Shown here: positions 48,325-62,237 of the stretch, one piece after another | Position numbering within the stretch: position 1 is the stretch's first letter | How the letters are laid out: the number at the start of each line of letters is the position of its first letter | NCBI RefSeq assembly: GCF_028858725.1 | Contig: NC_084763.1 | Location: 6,758,001 to 6,822,000, forward strand | DNA: 64,000 bases | From: Colius striatus | Lineage: Eukaryota; Chordata; Aves; Coliiformes; Coliidae | Direction: 5' to 3' | Made by a program: the position numbers and the translations under genes | The notes under the pieces: model-generated | The model's input: the letters and a program-made list of their open reading frames with translations, nothing else | What the model was told of the DNA's origin: nothing | The model's database searches: none

Positions 48325-48717
48325 TGTCATGGTTTAGGCTCAGCTGGCAACTAAATACCACATGGCTGCTCTCTTACTCTGCACCCTTGCAATGGGATGA
48401 GGAGGAAAAAAGTAAAAACTGGTGAGTTAAGGGCAGCCTAATAGGACAATGCAAGAACAGGAGAAATAGTAACAACACTAATAAAAGAATAAAGGAGGCA
48501 AGCAATGCTCAATGCAAATGTTCACCACCCGGAACCCTATGCCCAGCCCTCTCCTGAGCTGAGATCCCTCCTCTCCTGGCCAGGTCCCCAGTTATATACT
48601 GAGTATGAACAGCCTATGGTATGGAATATCCCTTGGTTATTTTGGGTCAGCTGTCCTGGCTGTGTTCCCTTTCAGCTTCTTGGGAAAATTAGCTCTATCC
48701 CAGTTGAACCCAGGACA
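48325..48717 (-). mobile_element. Solo LTR of an avian ERVL-like endogenous retrovirus
   Basis: On the minus strand the element begins TGTCCTGG at 48717 and ends CCATGACA at 48325, so it has the TG...CA ends and short matching terminal repeats of an LTR. Inner landmarks match a widespread avian ERVL-type LTR: GGGATAGAGCTAATTTTCCC near the start, AGAAGCTG...GGACAGCTGACCC, GGGATATTCCATACCATA, a TATATAAC promoter-like box and CAGCTGAGCCTAAACC at the end. At 393 bases it is shorter than the usual form, probably through internal deletions. No viral genes adjoin it on either side, so it is a recombined solo LTR. I could not find a clean target-site duplication, although short AAT-rich sequence lies on both sides. 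Confidence 0.85.
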
Positions 48718-51700
48718 TAATGTATACTCTTTAGGCCATGTTCTCCTCTGTAAGCAAAGGGGTATCAGATCTGCTGTCAGAATGGAGATGGCAAAAAGAT
48801 GCAACCATAGACTTAAATGCTTGCAACATCCACATTCCAGTGAAAGAAACCAAAGTGACCCAGCAGAGAACTGTCTGCCCAATTCCAGAAGCTACTGTAG
48901 CTGGCACAGCTTTTATGCACAAAATACTCTGTAACTCAAGTCTAGCATGGAAAAGCATTGAGATAAAGAGACAGTGTGTGTACATATGTAAAAGACAGAG
49001 AAGCTGGCAGATGTACAGAAACTCTGCAATGACCCAGAGGTATGTTAAGAAGATGGTAAGGCACACCAGGATTGTAATTACACACAGAGAAGAAACTAAC
49101 ACAAGGAAGAAGAAGCATCTGAGCCGCTCTGACGAGACACTGAGGAAACGAAAGTAGGCATTTGAGAATACACAATTAGCACCAGAACACCAAAAAGATT
49201 CATTACAGGACCTCTGTGAACACTACAACTGAACTGTTGCTTTCCAACATAAGTTTTAACAGTTAAGTGAAATTTTTACAGGTTCCAAAGTTTTGTCACG
49301 GAATTCCTGAAGAGAGAACGTGCTGGCTGGCCTTTCAGCATGCTTGTGAAAAGAATGCTCATCTGCCATGGACAAATATCTATGCACAACCCCCAAACCA
49401 ATCAAACCATTTAGTTTATGCACAGAAGAGGATGGAGTCTGAACTTCTTGTTAGGAGATGCTACTGCCACATGTTCAGAAGCATGTGGGGAAAAATGTCT
49501 CATGCAGCAAAAAATAGCTCTGCTGACTGTCAGGCAGACGACTTCCTAAGGGGCGAAAGGAAATATAGCAAAAGCACACACATGGGATTGGTGAGTGCTG
49601 AGCAGTACTCACAACCAACCACCACATTTATAATCACTGTCATTGGTATATAAGTATATAATGGACAAATATAAAATAGAGAAACTTCTGGTAACCAGTG
49701 CATAATTCATGTTCCTGTTACAAGACTTTCTTGCTTCTTGAACCAACTGTAACTTTATGTGTACCTGTTTTAGAGAAGATAAAGGTAAATGGAGTATAAA
49801 GGAAGAAGAGTAGATTAAAATGGATAAATAGGAAAAGGAGTGGCAAAAAATTACTTTATCAGCTTGAACAGAGGCTAAAAGTAAAAGAAATAACCAGAAT
49901 AATGGGAAGATTGGACATAAATGCTTTAAGTAGAACATCAAAAGATTTTGGTAAGACAGATGTTTAGATATGAAGCTCCAAAATAAATATCACTCCTTCC
50001 AGTGAAAATTACAAAAGGGATAAACACAAACAACATCACAACAAATTCACATGGTATCTTGTTCCGGTTAACAAAAGCAAAGAAATGAAGTGCCACAAGA
50101 ATGACCTGGTGCTCACCAGGTTAAACAGAACCACAGGCAGATCCTGCTCATTTTGAAGTTTAATTTTGCTGCTGTTTTCACCTGCTGATGCCTATTGGTC
50201 TTCTCCTAATGGTTACTGTGGTTAGTGTGGCTGTAGAAGCAGTACAGCTTATACGGTAATAAAAACCCAAAAAAGCTATCGGAGGAAACAAAACCAAACC
50301 AGTAAATTCTGGTATGTTTAGAATATCACTAGCAATGAGGTGAAAACAAAGAAGGTTTGTCTAGAAATAAAAAGGGAAGGCATGGCTTTCTACCCATGTT
50401 CTGATGACACTTGTCTATTAGAAACTGTATGTGATTCACAAGATGGAATGGTAGGGAAAAAAATGCTGTATAATCTTGTATAACTGCCAAGCAGTTTTGT
50501 AACTCCTGTGACAGTGACAGTCATCTTGGTTTGAGTGTTTTAAGTGTGAAATGACTGATCCTGGGAAGGTGATGCCACAATACTGAACTGGAGGAGGGCA
50601 GCATTATCACACACATAGGCCAATGTGTAAAACTGCACAAACCTGCAAGTGACAATCAGCTTTGCAGAACTGTCTACAAGGTTGTGCCTGTAGGACGCTG
50701 ATCGTATGGCACTGACAACACAACCTGTCCTGATACTAGACTTTGGGAATGGAAAACAATTGAAGGAGCTATTTGTACATAACTTGTAATACATGATAGC
50801 ATCCCTCCAAATCACATGTAATCTTTGGCACCCAAAAGTACTTTCTGGTTTCTGAGACCTGGGACATATCTTGTCATTATGCAGACTCTGTCCATCCTTT
50901 CTGTGACCTAGTTTTCATGGGGAGGCAATTTGGTGTATGATTTTCCCAGCCTGTCTTATCAAAGGTCCAGAATTTCCATGTATACTGAGGAGTATTTCTA
51001 ATTCACAGTTGAGATAGCTCCAAACAGCACCTCTAGACCTAGAATTGATATACTACAAATGTACCTGAAAACAGTAACGTGTGAGAATTAAAGGCCTATT
51101 TTAAAATGAGATTCTTGAGAGATGAAAATTTGTGAAACACATGGCTATGGTCCAAAAGTAAAATCTATTGTACTATGATAACCCCTTATATATAGAACAG
51201 GGCAAACCCATTGTATATAAAACAGCATCATATAGCAGAAGTCTGGATATAAATGGTAGAAGGAATCAATGCTGCCTTCCTCCTTGCTGCATGAGGAAAC
51301 AAAACTAGTTCAGTAAAAGCAGCTTGGGGACAGTTAAAACAAAAATAGTACCATGACAATGGAATTAATATGTGCTGCAATGGATAATTATGTCTGTTCA
51401 AGATTTGCAAGAGAGAAACAAACAGAAATCAGCAGAATAATAAGGTGAAAAAATACCTGCTTGATCTTACTGCCATTAAGAAAACATGTGAAGAACCATT
51501 GCTTATCTAGACTGAAAACGTCTATGTCTTCCAGAGTTTGTTTTAAAACCCAGCTTCCTCAAACCTGTGAAATGTGTAAAATGTTTTGTTGGTTTTTGTT
51601 TTTTACTAGTCTCCATGACATAAATCTTAGATTGTGATACATAATGTTTTTCTCCCATTTTCCTCAAAAGAATATAGCTCACGGATGTTGAGATTGTATG

Positions 51701-54700
51701 CTGGAAGCAAAGACTGGTCACAAGAACCTGAGAGTCTGAAAGAAAAGGTTGATAAGAAAAAAACCTAAGCAACAAAGTAGTTTTAGCTGGATGTCTTTCT
51801 TCAGCCTCTTGAAAACAAAGACATTTAACTATTACTGATGAAATAAAGCATATGCTAATAACCACCTAATTTGGACATGGGATTATTTGAACATAACAAC
51901 TGGAGTAACCAATGGAAAAAGAAATATGTCCAATCTGTGTTCACGTGGCTTCATTAGACCTCTTCTGCAGATGGAAACAACGATCTGCTTTGCTGTAAAG
52001 ACACTGATAAGCGCTGTGCACTATCATATTGTGCATCTCTAAGAAAGGCACCTGTCATTCTGTCCTACGCTTTTTTTCCCCTCCCAGTTTTTCTTCTTCA
52101 GATGGTGCAGATTGGTAATAAACAGAATGGAAACTGTTAGTTGCATTTTCATATTTATGTACCCATGATTCAGCTTGATGACTTTTGTATTTCACACTAG
52201 TATGTGAGGATCTGATATGTGTCTTAGGAGATATTTCAGTGTAGACTTCACATAAATGATGACATCTCCTTGAAGGAGTGCCATACCACTTAAATGCTGT
52301 ATACTTCAGTGTGATGGTCTGAGTACTGTGAAGAGAAATCATATAATCTGCCACTAAAAGAAATTAAAAGTTTATAAAAGAGATTGATGGATGCAGTTTG
52401 ACTTGACAGTGCACATGGCTGCATACTTGCTGAGCACATCAACTTGAGCCCCCCAGGTAAGGAACAAAACTCACTACCATTCCAGGAATGTCTTGATGGA
52501 GGGAACGAGTGTCACACCACTAAACATAACTTCTATTTATCTCTGAAAGTAAAACTATAATAGGTAAAATTCTAAGCTATAACAACCCACAATATTATCC
52601 CTTTTATTACTGAACAATAGCTTCAATTTCTTGGTAAAATGACGAGATTCACCTGTAGGTACAGATTCTTAACATCTGACATAACTCATGGCAAGCAGCA
52701 GTGCACTTTTTTCAAAGAGATGCTAGGCAAGAGATTGAGAGACGTTAAAAAAAAATCTGACTTGTAACAATGGCTGTGCTACTTGCATTGTCCATACCTC
52801 AATGTCGACACACACACTAGATGGAGGCAATCTGAAGGCAGCACAGAGGAGGAGGTAAAGTACTAGGAAGACAGTCAGTCCTAAGCTGGAGCTTCAGACT
52901 GGATGAGAGCCGGAGTCCTGCAGGGGCCCATTAAGAGTGAGAAGAGTAGGGTAGTGAAGTACACAAGAGAAGCCTAATAGCAACACAGTCCCAGCACTCC
53001 AGTGCTCAGCAAATGGCACACGGGGCTCAGACTCATCTACAGCTACATGCAAGACCTGAGCAAATCTGACTTTCCATCAGCTCTGCTTATCTTTAACTGG
53101 TGTAGAGCTAATGGAACATACCATATCATGCAGGTACTGATAAATCACAGCCCAGGTGCCTGCTGCCTGAGTGTGTTCCTGTATTTGGGCTGCCAAGTGT
53201 CATTGCTATTGACACTCTCTTTGATCAGTCTCTCATCCAGGTATAAGAGGCAGCTGATGAACAGACCAAAACCATTCTCCTCACTGAGCTAGTATAACTA
53301 TGAGTAGCAGAGGCCCTCTGTTGGCACCAGCTACATTTGCTGATCAGGCTGAGCTGTGAGAATGAAAAGCTGTAGGCAGTAATATCAAACAGAATATGAA
53401 AGCCATTGAACCTGTTACAACAAGGGATCACGAGCTTACCACAGGTCTTATTCTTAAGCTGCTGTTGTTAGTTCAAATGCTTAAGACCAGTTTTGTGAGG
53501 CCGTATTATAGAGCCAAAAGCTTGATGTAAAATGACCAAGTCCAACAGCAGGTCTGAGACTGCTTCCTCTGTTCATTTAGTGTGAGATTATGAGAAGTTT
53601 TAGAGTCTCCAGTAGGTTTAGTAACATATAGCAAACAGTGAGCAATGAAGCTGGCTTCATAAAGAAATTCTTAAAACATCTGCTAGTTATAATGTGTAGA
53701 CTGTTTAGGAATGATACATTCAAAATCTAATGTGATACAATAACTTGTTTGAGAATGGTAAGAATTTGTTATGAAAGTGCAACTTTTTGTCAGCAAAGTT
53801 TGGCAGCAATTAGGAGATTGATTTAGGCGTAGGCAAAATATCTTTAGAAACAGCTCTTTCCACTGACTGTATAGGGGGTCTAATGTAGTCATCAAGTAAA
53901 GTAGTGTGAACATACCCTTAGGATACCCTGCAGTAGCCTGCAATTTTAATGCTGAGACTCCAGCCCCTGGAGAGCTCATTGAAACAGCTGATCAGAAAAG
54001 GAAGAGGAAATGTATTGATCCTACAGAATAAAGACCTTGATTAGCCCCTCATGCAAAGAAGGGCTGACAAGGGAAACAGGCTGAGCTTTTTGCTTTTTAC
54101 TGTCTCCTCCCAGATCTTAGATGTAACACAGAAGCCGTGGTTCCCCTGACTTCGCTTAAGGAATGGCAACATTCAAAGCACAATACCTGCATTGGACTTC
54201 TGGCATCTTAAAATCTTTTCAGTTTACTAAGGACTGAGAGCAGGAAAGACATCCCTTTAGTGCCTTCACTAACTTAATAGGATGTGATACTTCAGAAGCC
54301 TTCAAAGAGGCATCAAGAGGAGGCTTTCTCTCTCAGGGGTTTTCAGGCAGAGGAGGCTTTCTCTCTCAGGGGTTTTCAGGCATCTGATAAGACGTCATCT
54401 CTTTCTTCCTTTTTCTGTACCTTTCCTACCTTCCTACCTCCTGTGTGGTTTCTTTGATGTCTAAAAAAAATCTGCTCACAGTGCAGATTCGGTTTAACTC
54501 TAAAAGTCACAGGAATTAGCCACAAGGAAATAAATTGATAAGAAATCAGATTCTATCAGGTTTTTCTGAAGCTTAATTCCAAAACATAACAGTAAGTGTT
54601 GTTTAAAAGGTCACATGATATAGACTGACAGTCTTGCGAGAGGGATTAAAATATAAAACACAGTCCAAAAGACCAGGTTAGAGAAAAATGGAACCGATAT

Positions 54701-57600
54701 ATATATAAGGACTGCAACGCAGAACAAACCAAAAGAAAGTGCAGGTAATTCTTTTTTTCAAATCTCCACTTTTTGTTCAGGGTAAAAAACCCACAAAAGA
54801 AGTTTAATGATTGAGAAATGTAAAGGGATGAACCTCATATAAACCCTTCTTGATTCAAAGAGCTTAGCTAGTTGGAAAAGAGAAAACAAAGACACAAAAG
54901 CCTTTTTTCTAAAACTACAACTGTGGATTGTGAAACCTTGATTTCAGCTCCTAGGAGGATCCCTCACAATTTCAACATCTCTACACATCTCAGAGAGTTA
55001 GAAGAGCAACATCTGATGAGCCATTTTTAGAAAAAAGAGAACTGCTTCTTGATTTTTTTTTGTTTTAAATGAAAACAGATTTGTTTGCTGGAGGTTTTCA
55101 AACTGACACATCCTTCTTCACGCAGGAAGAGGTGGTTTTGACCTTCTTCTCGTGACTGACAAGTCGACTTGGCGTTACTCTTGTAATAATCCAAGCCATC
55201 ACCTGCACCGTAAGATACATGGTAAGTCATCTTTGCTGCTTCTTTTTTTTTTTTTTTAAAGAAAACCAAACATATACTAGTTGATTAGGTAATCTAAAGC
55301 CTGAGGTAAAAAATATTTGTGGAATCCTGGCAGTGTGCACATCTTTAAAAACTACCCTGAGGAAATGCACAGGATGTGTTAAATGCTAGACACAATTTTT
55401 AAAGGACAGAAGCACTAGAAAACTTGAGCAGACGATCCAGGTAAGCAAAGAAGTACATTTCTAGAGACTGATTTGAGTAGGAAATACAATGGAGTATGCC
55501 TTTCAGATATTTTCTTTGAAGATGATATAGAATGACCTAAATGTAGAATTTAAGTGTTACTGCAATGACAAACTGGTTTGAGTGAAGAGTATTTAATCTT
55601 CTCACATGACGACCAGAGAAAAACAGATGTAATTTAAACACTGTCTTACAGAACCTGTTTACGTGCAGCATCACTTAGGATTTTACCTCCATTTATTACA
55701 CCCTTTTAATTGTTACCACTTTATAGCACCGCACAAATGAACTGAAACTCACTTTAATAAAATCTTTGCCTCTTTAAAAACAGAGCTCTGACCTGAAACT
55801 CAGCATGAAACAGCAACATGAGCTTGCTCAGCTTTCCCATGGAGAGCTTTTCTCTTGAAAACTGCATGCCTGCTAGTCTCACCTACAGCAACAGAATTGG
55901 AGCAGCAGCATGCAGTTTTCTAGAAATATTGCATTTATCTAAACTGTATTCAAAAGAACACATACCTCTTTCTAAAATACCTTTTCTTCAGAGATCTTCT
56001 AGGATTATCTTTGGGATTTTTTTTCTTAATGACCAGGAAACATAAGCCTAGTTGGATATTTCTAATAAGGTAAACAACCCAGGTATTAACCCAGTGAAGC
56101 ACTCTAGGCAGTGGCCAATGGTTTCCTAAAACAGTGACATTATAGGATAAAGCACGAAAACACAATTATTTTTTTCTGATTTCCAAATGAGTATCTGCAG
56201 TTTCTCTTGTCAGCACGTGCTGGATTCTATATACAATTCAGTGTATTAAGTACTTTTGCAGAGAGAGGCTTCTGAAGCTAAGCCTAGGCTAGAGGAATGG
56301 GGCTCAGCGGAAGGAACTGCTCAGGGAGGAGACCACAATTTAATCATGTATAAAGAGTTGAAAGGAAGAAGATAAGATGCAGGGAAGATGTGGCTGTTAT
56401 TCCAAGAAGGCAGAGGAAGAGGAGGAAAGGCACTGAGATTGCAGTTAGCAAGAAGAAGGGGCTGTCACAAATGAATTACTGCAATGATATCATGGCAGCA
56501 CTTTGCAATAATATTGCATGAATCTTACAAACAACCTGTTTTTCATATCTGTGTTTATGCATGAGCATCATGCAGGTGCAAAATGATTAAGTGCCAGATG
56601 TGCTGGCTCTAGCACTGTTGCAGCTTCATCCCAAAACTGCAGTATACAGCACATCTGACTGATCAGAAATGGGGATATAGAGCCATGTGCAGTACCAGGG
56701 ACTTGTACTGTCAGGGCACACAGATCTAGCTGAAAAGCATATTTGCACAGTGCTCACATCTTGTCATGTTTTAAAATAAAGAAGTTAGTGTTCTGGAAGA
56801 GTATCTTATAAAGGTGCTCTTTTTTTTTCCCCTCTAAAAGAATTGCTGAAATAACTTAAGAAATATAACCCCATAGATACTTGAAAACCAAGTTATTTAC
56901 TGTCAATACACCTGAGCCACAGCCACTTCCTTTACCACCAAAGCCATTATGTCAGTATTATGACTATTAGGTAACTAGTACAGCTGTGGAAAAATACTTG
57001 TTTCAAGGAGCTTGCCAGAGCTTCCTGAAAGCTTGTCTTTGAGGAGTTTGACAGTACTTATTTTCTCCCCAAGAAAATGTATCTAGGTAAAGCTGAGACA
57101 CAAATTGTTGTAACTTGCCAATTTTCTCTCATTTCTTCTTCTCCAGAAGAAAACTTCATGGCATAGTCGATATTCCAAAGTAATGTCTGGACACGGATAT
57201 TCTCATTCATGACACTGTTAGGAGCAGACTTGACAGCCAACTCTGTGGAACTTGGGGAATAGGTAGGAAAAACGTTTGCAAAAGCAGTGCCTCTTTTCAT
57301 TTACAAGGTACAGATTTTGCTCCAAGAAGACTTCCTCATTTTGTGTCAGATTTGAATCTGCACTGTTTAACTTAAGAATCTCCAACAGGAGCTGAACCTC
57401 CTGGCAAGATTCAGATCCTCATTTTTCGGGTTACAGAAAAAAGATAAAAATCTAGCCACCAGTCCCTTCCCCAAGACCACAGCTTCAGTTTAGCCAAGTT
57501 AAACACTTTGACACAAGTTAAGGACATGAGTATTCTGAGCAACCTGTGCTGACAGCCGAAAATAGTAATTTAACTTAAAGAGTTTTGTCTAGAGAAACAC
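48718..57600. other. Intergenic DNA between the two paralogous receptors
   Basis: AT-rich sequence with no recognisable exon, receptor pseudogene or named repeat, except the 33-base tandem duplication at 54318-54383. Frames at 48738-49157 and 49267-49653 are moderately long but show no family resemblance. Simple runs of T occur at 55238-55256. I looked for degraded receptor fragments by eye and found none. Confidence 0.5.
54318..54383. repeat. Exact 33-bp tandem duplication
   Basis: A 33-base unit starting AGGAGGCTTTCTCTCTCAGG and ending TTTTCAGGCA is repeated immediately at 54351-54383, with only the final base of the unit differing. The near-perfect identity points to a recent replication slippage event. 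Confidence 0.9.
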
Positions 57601-57728
57601 AGATACTTCAGGGATTTCACAGGCTGTAAACCAGAATGGACCACCAGGACCTTCCACAAAAGAGTAGCCCAGGGGCCTGCCCCTGTACCACTCCAGCTTC
57701 AGTTACATTTAATCTTCCAGAAATTAAG
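57601..57728 (+). repeat. Upstream paralogous block of the CCR5-like gene
   Basis: Counterpart of 42955-43107. Here it runs directly into the proximal block (57731-57885), which aligns with 44906-45057 and contains the intron end and splice acceptor of the coding exon. It may contain conserved regulatory sequence of the duplicated genes. Confidence 0.6.
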
Positions 57729-57885
57729 TTAATTATCTTCCACATCTTGACATAGTAATACTTACGTGCTCAACAGCAACAAGTGCTCCAGATGAGGACA
57801 TCAGCGAGTTTCATTTTCCTTGCTGCCAAGCTTAAGAGTTTCCTTGAGTTTAACATCTTTTTCTTCCTTTCCAGACCAAACCACC

Positions 57886-58956
57886 ATGGAAAACTACACC
57901 ATGGACTCCGATGACTGGCCAGTGACAACAGAATTTGACTACAGTGATTCAACACCATGCCCAGGAACTGAGGAAAAGCACTTTGCAGCACGACTTTTGC
58001 CACCACTTTATTCTTTGGTGGTGATATTTGGCCTCACAGGCAACATGCTCGTTGTCCTTATCCTGGTAAAATACAAGAGACTGAAGAGCATGACTGACAT
58101 CTACCTGCTCAATTTGGCAATTTCTGATTTGCTGTTTATATTTTCTCTCCCTTTTTGGGCTTACTATGCTGTTCACGACTGGATTTTTGGGGAGGCACTG
58201 TGTAGAATTCTCTCTGGTGTCTATCTCCTTGGCTTCTACAGCGGCATCTTCTTCATAATCCTGTTGACCCTCGACAGGTATCTGGCCATAGTGCACGCAG
58301 TGTTTGCTTTAAAAGCCAGGACAGTTACCTATGGCATCCTCACCAGCACTGTCACTTGGGCTATTGCAATTTTTGCTTCTGTTCCTGGGATAGTATTTCA
58401 CAAAACTCAGAGGGAAAATTCCCATTATACTTGCAGCGCTCATTATCCATCGGAGCAGAGAAATTTGTGGAAGCAATTCCTTACCTTAAAAATGAACATC
58501 CTGGGACTCGCTATTCCAATGTTAATTATGATCTGCAGTTACACACAAATTATAAAGACATTACTGCAATGCAGGAATGAGAAAAAACATAAAGCAGTCA
58601 GGCTTATTTTTATCATCATGATTGTCTACTTCCTTTTCTGGGCACCATACAACATCTGCATTTTCTTGCGTGATTTTCAAGGCGCGTTTTCCATCACTAC
58701 TTGCGAAGGCAATAGTCAACTACACAAAGCAACACAAGTGACAGAAACAATCTCAATGATTCACTGTTGCATCAACCCTGTAATTTATGCCTTTGCTGGA
58801 GAAAAATTTAGGAAGTATCTTCACAGCTTTTTCCGAAAGCAGATTGCATCCCACTTCTCTAAATACTGTCCTGTTTTCTATGTTGACCCAGCCGAACGGG
58901 CTAGCTCCACCTATACACAATCTACTGGAGAACAAGAACTTTCTGCTGCATTATAA
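57886..58956 (+). CDS. CCR5: CCR5-like CC chemokine receptor
   Basis: Encodes a 356-residue seven-transmembrane receptor for CC chemokines, acting in the plasma membrane of leukocytes through Gi signalling. The start ATG lies in the same ACCACCATGG context as its paralogue, 11 bases after an acceptor with AG at 57873-57874; the frame upstream of it is intronic. Visible: Asn3 glycosylation site, Tyr19 in an acidic stretch, Cys25/Cys273 and Cys106/Cys183, FSLPFW in TM2, [11 protein letters not shown] at 130-140, HCCINPVIY at 293-301 and GEKFRKYL at 305-312. The second half differs from the CCR2-like gene: [10 protein letters not shown] in TM6, and the tail has [15 protein letters not shown] and STGEQELS, which recall mammalian CCR5. 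The identity of the first 188 codons with the neighbour indicates recent gene conversion. The alternative is that the two bird genes are lineage-specific duplicates not strictly one-to-one with mammalian CCR2 and CCR5. Confidence 0.83.
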   Translation: MENYTMDSDDWPVTTEFDYSDSTPCPGTEEKHFAARLLPPLYSLVVIFGLTGNMLVVLILVKYKRLKSMTDIYLLNLAISDLLFIFSLPFWAYYAVHDWIFGEALCRILSGVYLLGFYSGIFFIILLTLDRYLAIVHAVFALKARTVTYGILTSTVTWAIAIFASVPGIVFHKTQRENSHYTCSAHYPSEQRNLWKQFLTLKMNILGLAIPMLIMICSYTQIIKTLLQCRNEKKHKAVRLIFIIMIVYFLFWAPYNICIFLRDFQGAFSITTCEGNSQLHKATQVTETISMIHCCINPVIYAFAGEKFRKYLHSFFRKQIASHFSKYCPVFYVDPAERASSTYTQSTGEQELSAAL

Positions 58957-60206
58957 GTTGTGTCTAACAAAAAAAAAGTGGAACTGACTTTTGTGAAATC
59001 GAGTCTATGATGAAAGCCTGCAGAATTTGTCCTGGATATAGACTCTAAGGCAGCTGAAAAGATCACAGAATACACATTTACCAAAGCTTGTATTTGCTCC
59101 TACGTTTGGGTATTTAGCTACCTAGACATGCTAATGTGGGATTCTGTAGGGAAACAAAATGTTCTCTCTTTTGTTGTGAATGGAAAAACATAGTTTTGTA
59201 CTATAGTGCCCAAAACCACAAAGAAGCTGAAAGCCTAAGCCAGTAGGCTCAGAAAGTGCTTTTTTTTGAAGTGAACTAGAGGTTGGAAAATGACACTGGT
59301 TCCTTGGAAACATCTCTTGACTGTACCTTACAGGAGATATCTCACTCATTTAAACTCAGTCTCAGTCACATCTTTTACTAGCCTGGTTGCGTATCTCTGT
59401 AAATAATGCTAAATTACTGAGGTCTGTGGTACAGAATCTTTACAAGTGGCATGGGAAAACTTTGTACATTTCTAAGAGATTCTGATATTTTAACTTACGT
59501 TCCCTTTTGTGTATAGTCGAGCACCAACCTCACGGATCTTTCTTACAATAGTTCTAACTACTAGGTGTTGATATCTGAGTGACTTGGAAGTTTGATATTT
59601 CAGAAGGCTCTCTACTAATCAACTGCTGGTTTATATGCTATTCATACTAAAAAGCTAACATAATGACCTGTCACTGACCAAAAAAAAAAAAAGAGAACCA
59701 ATGTGTTTACAGTATTTTAAAAAGAAGGTATTGCACACAGAGGTTAGATTAAATGTGAACGATGAGTCAACAGGGTTTTAGCTTTCTAGTGCAGTGATTT
59801 TGTTTGCCATTTTTCTAGTCTACATAAGAGAAACTTGATTTTGAAAATGAAACTTTGTTTTCAAAAGAAAAAAAAAATGAATGCTGTCATAATAGCTTCA
59901 AAACTACAAAAGCATTAGAGGTGTGAAAATAATTTCTGTACAGTGCTGACCCAGATGTTTTTAGAGACAGATAAATGCTATAAACTTTAAGTTACCAAAA
60001 TATATAAGTAAAAATATTCACTGTTTTACAGATTCAAGGGCATAGAGCATCTCTTTTTTGGTTTTAGAAGTATGTATCATTTGGGGGCTATGACAATAGC
60101 TTTTTTTCCCCTGCTATTTAGAAGCTTTACAGAAAACAAACACTTCCATATTGAGTAAGAATGAAGCTCGGGTTCTGCAAAGCACTTGAACACATGCAGA
60201 AGATGA

Positions 60207-60212
60207 AATAAA
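60207..60212 (+). terminator. Possible poly(A) signal, CCR5-like gene
   Basis: Canonical AATAAA 1.25 kb after the stop codon, followed by a moderately TG-containing stretch (CCCATGTGCTT). Confidence 0.35.
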
Positions 60213-60230
60213 TATCAGGATACCCATGTG

Positions 60231-62237
60231 CTTAAGATCACACCATCGTCCTGCTACTGACTGATTTAGGCCAAGCTTTCCTTTCTAGCATTTCTTCTAT
60301 TCCCCCCAACCCCCAAGACATACGATTCCGGACAACTTTGGAGACAGGAAATTAAAAGTGAATCTTTTGATTGTTATTCTTATCCAGCAAGGCAATTTCT
60401 GTTTCCCAACTCCTCTAGATAGCCCTTCAAAGAATATTTTCAAAGAGGCAAATGTTTCAAACAGCCCCAAGGAGATTCTACATTGCCAAGTGCTTGTGAA
60501 TGCACAAAGTGAAACAGGGATATCTTTGCCTATCAAACCACTTGGTTTAAGCTATTCAGTTTTGTCATATTAAGCATTGATTTTGGACTACACTCATATG
60601 GAAAGTATATTACATATATACTAAAAATATACCACACCTTCTAGTTTACAAGACTTTAAGCTGCATACCCTTTTTAAAGATCCTTTGCATCATTTACTTT
60701 CTGGACTTTCTAGATGCTTTTAAATGGGTAAATATGTGAGTATAAACAGAAATTAAGTAAATTCAGCACAAAATGCAAATATATGCATTTATTTTTTAAA
60801 GACATAGGAAGCTACAAGCACACAAATAGCCTGGCTTTCTTTTTTTTTTTTTTTTGTACTCTTACATTATATTCTGCTTTTGACAAGAACTTTCATTTGG
60901 CCCTGATGACATCTTGCTTTAAGAAGTTACTGTCTCTGGAAGGCTTTGATGTCAGGCAGGGTATCTGTCTTGACCAGCCCAACAGGAGTAAAATACAACA
61001 ACCAAACATACATGAGCACCCTGACAGACTTTCTGAGAGGCACGTCAAAAAGCAGCTCCAATCCTTTGCAACATTCTCTTCTACAATGTGGATCTTTTAA
61101 AACAACAAGCAGCTTCTGAAGAGGTGGAACTTAGTGATTGGAAGCCCAGTGAATCAGCAGATTACCAAGAGTGTCTGTCACCTCACTGAGAAGGAACCAC
61201 ACTTCATCGAGTATCAACAAGTCAGATTTCAGCTACTGAAGCAAACTGTGATCCACATCAAGGAGAGAATAGAAAACACGGTATTTGGTAGCACTGCTGG
61301 TGAATTCAATTAAGGATTATGGCAATAACAATTTGTATTATACACTCCATTAAAGCTGATTAACTGTTGTGTGTTAAGACTTCTTGATTTTTTTCCCCCT
61401 GCCCACCTTTTTATTTTTTTTAGAATAGCCCAGAAGAATGAGAAAATAAATTCCTCTTCTTAACAGGTTGCTATGATGCTGAAAGAGCAGGCAGGACAAA
61501 TTCAGGGTTTCACAAGTGGCCCAAGAATCAGCATCATATAACACATCGAAATAACCAGCATCAAACAACACAGGTCCATCAAGATAATTCCAGTGTTCTT
61601 AGCATATTTGTTATTACTGACACACAGTTACTTTGGTTGCCACTACATTAGATTTTGTTGTGTTTGGTTTGGGTTTTTTTTTGTACAGATGGGAAAAGCA
61701 TTCTTTCACACAATTCACTTTGATCCTAGAAGACTGTTTGTGAAATAAATACGCACACAAAAGAGTTGTTAGCATGTTTGGGATCTGCCCTAGTGACCTA
61801 ACAGCTAACAAGAACAGGAGACTTCTGCACTTCTACATTTTCCTTCAGTTCTTAAGACTATGGTGACATCTCGTGGCCATACTCTGAGGTTTCATACTAC
61901 CTAAAATTCACCACTGGCATTGCTTTTCGTGCATTCCTCGTTCAAAACCTTTCATTTCTTAGGAGGACTTCTTATAAAAATGACTACTCTCCCTAGGGGC
62001 AGCATTAATATCGTGCAAACAGCAGCAGGCCTTAGAAAACACAGCCACGACAAATGGAGTTTGTTGGATGAGTGGGCAGTCACCTTACAGTGACTCAGGT
62101 AGATATAATACTGATATGGGAGAAGTGAAGCTTATTTAAGTTTTGTCTGTACTCATGTCTGGATTCCAGCTACATGCTCTAGAAGAAGAACCTTTGCTAT
62201 TCTTGTCCATAGCTTAGAAGTTGCAAGAACAAAACTT
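60231..62237. other. Intergenic DNA
   Basis: Nothing recognisable apart from simple T runs (60839-60856). No exon or named repeat supported. Confidence 0.5.

Larger units (their letters stand above)
57875..60230 (+). other. CCR5: CCR5-like gene, last exon with possible 3' UTR
   Basis: The exon starts after the acceptor AG at 57873-57874. The first good AATAAA I see after the stop is at 60207-60212, which would give a 3' UTR of about 1.25 kb. The 3' UTR shows no similarity to that of the CCR2-like gene, in contrast to the coding exons. Confidence 0.4.

Noticed and set aside
48738-49157. 139-codon ATG frame next to the solo LTR, considered as retroviral remnant
   Set aside because: It lies outside the LTR on its 5' side, so it cannot be internal viral sequence of that LTR, and no viral motif is visible.
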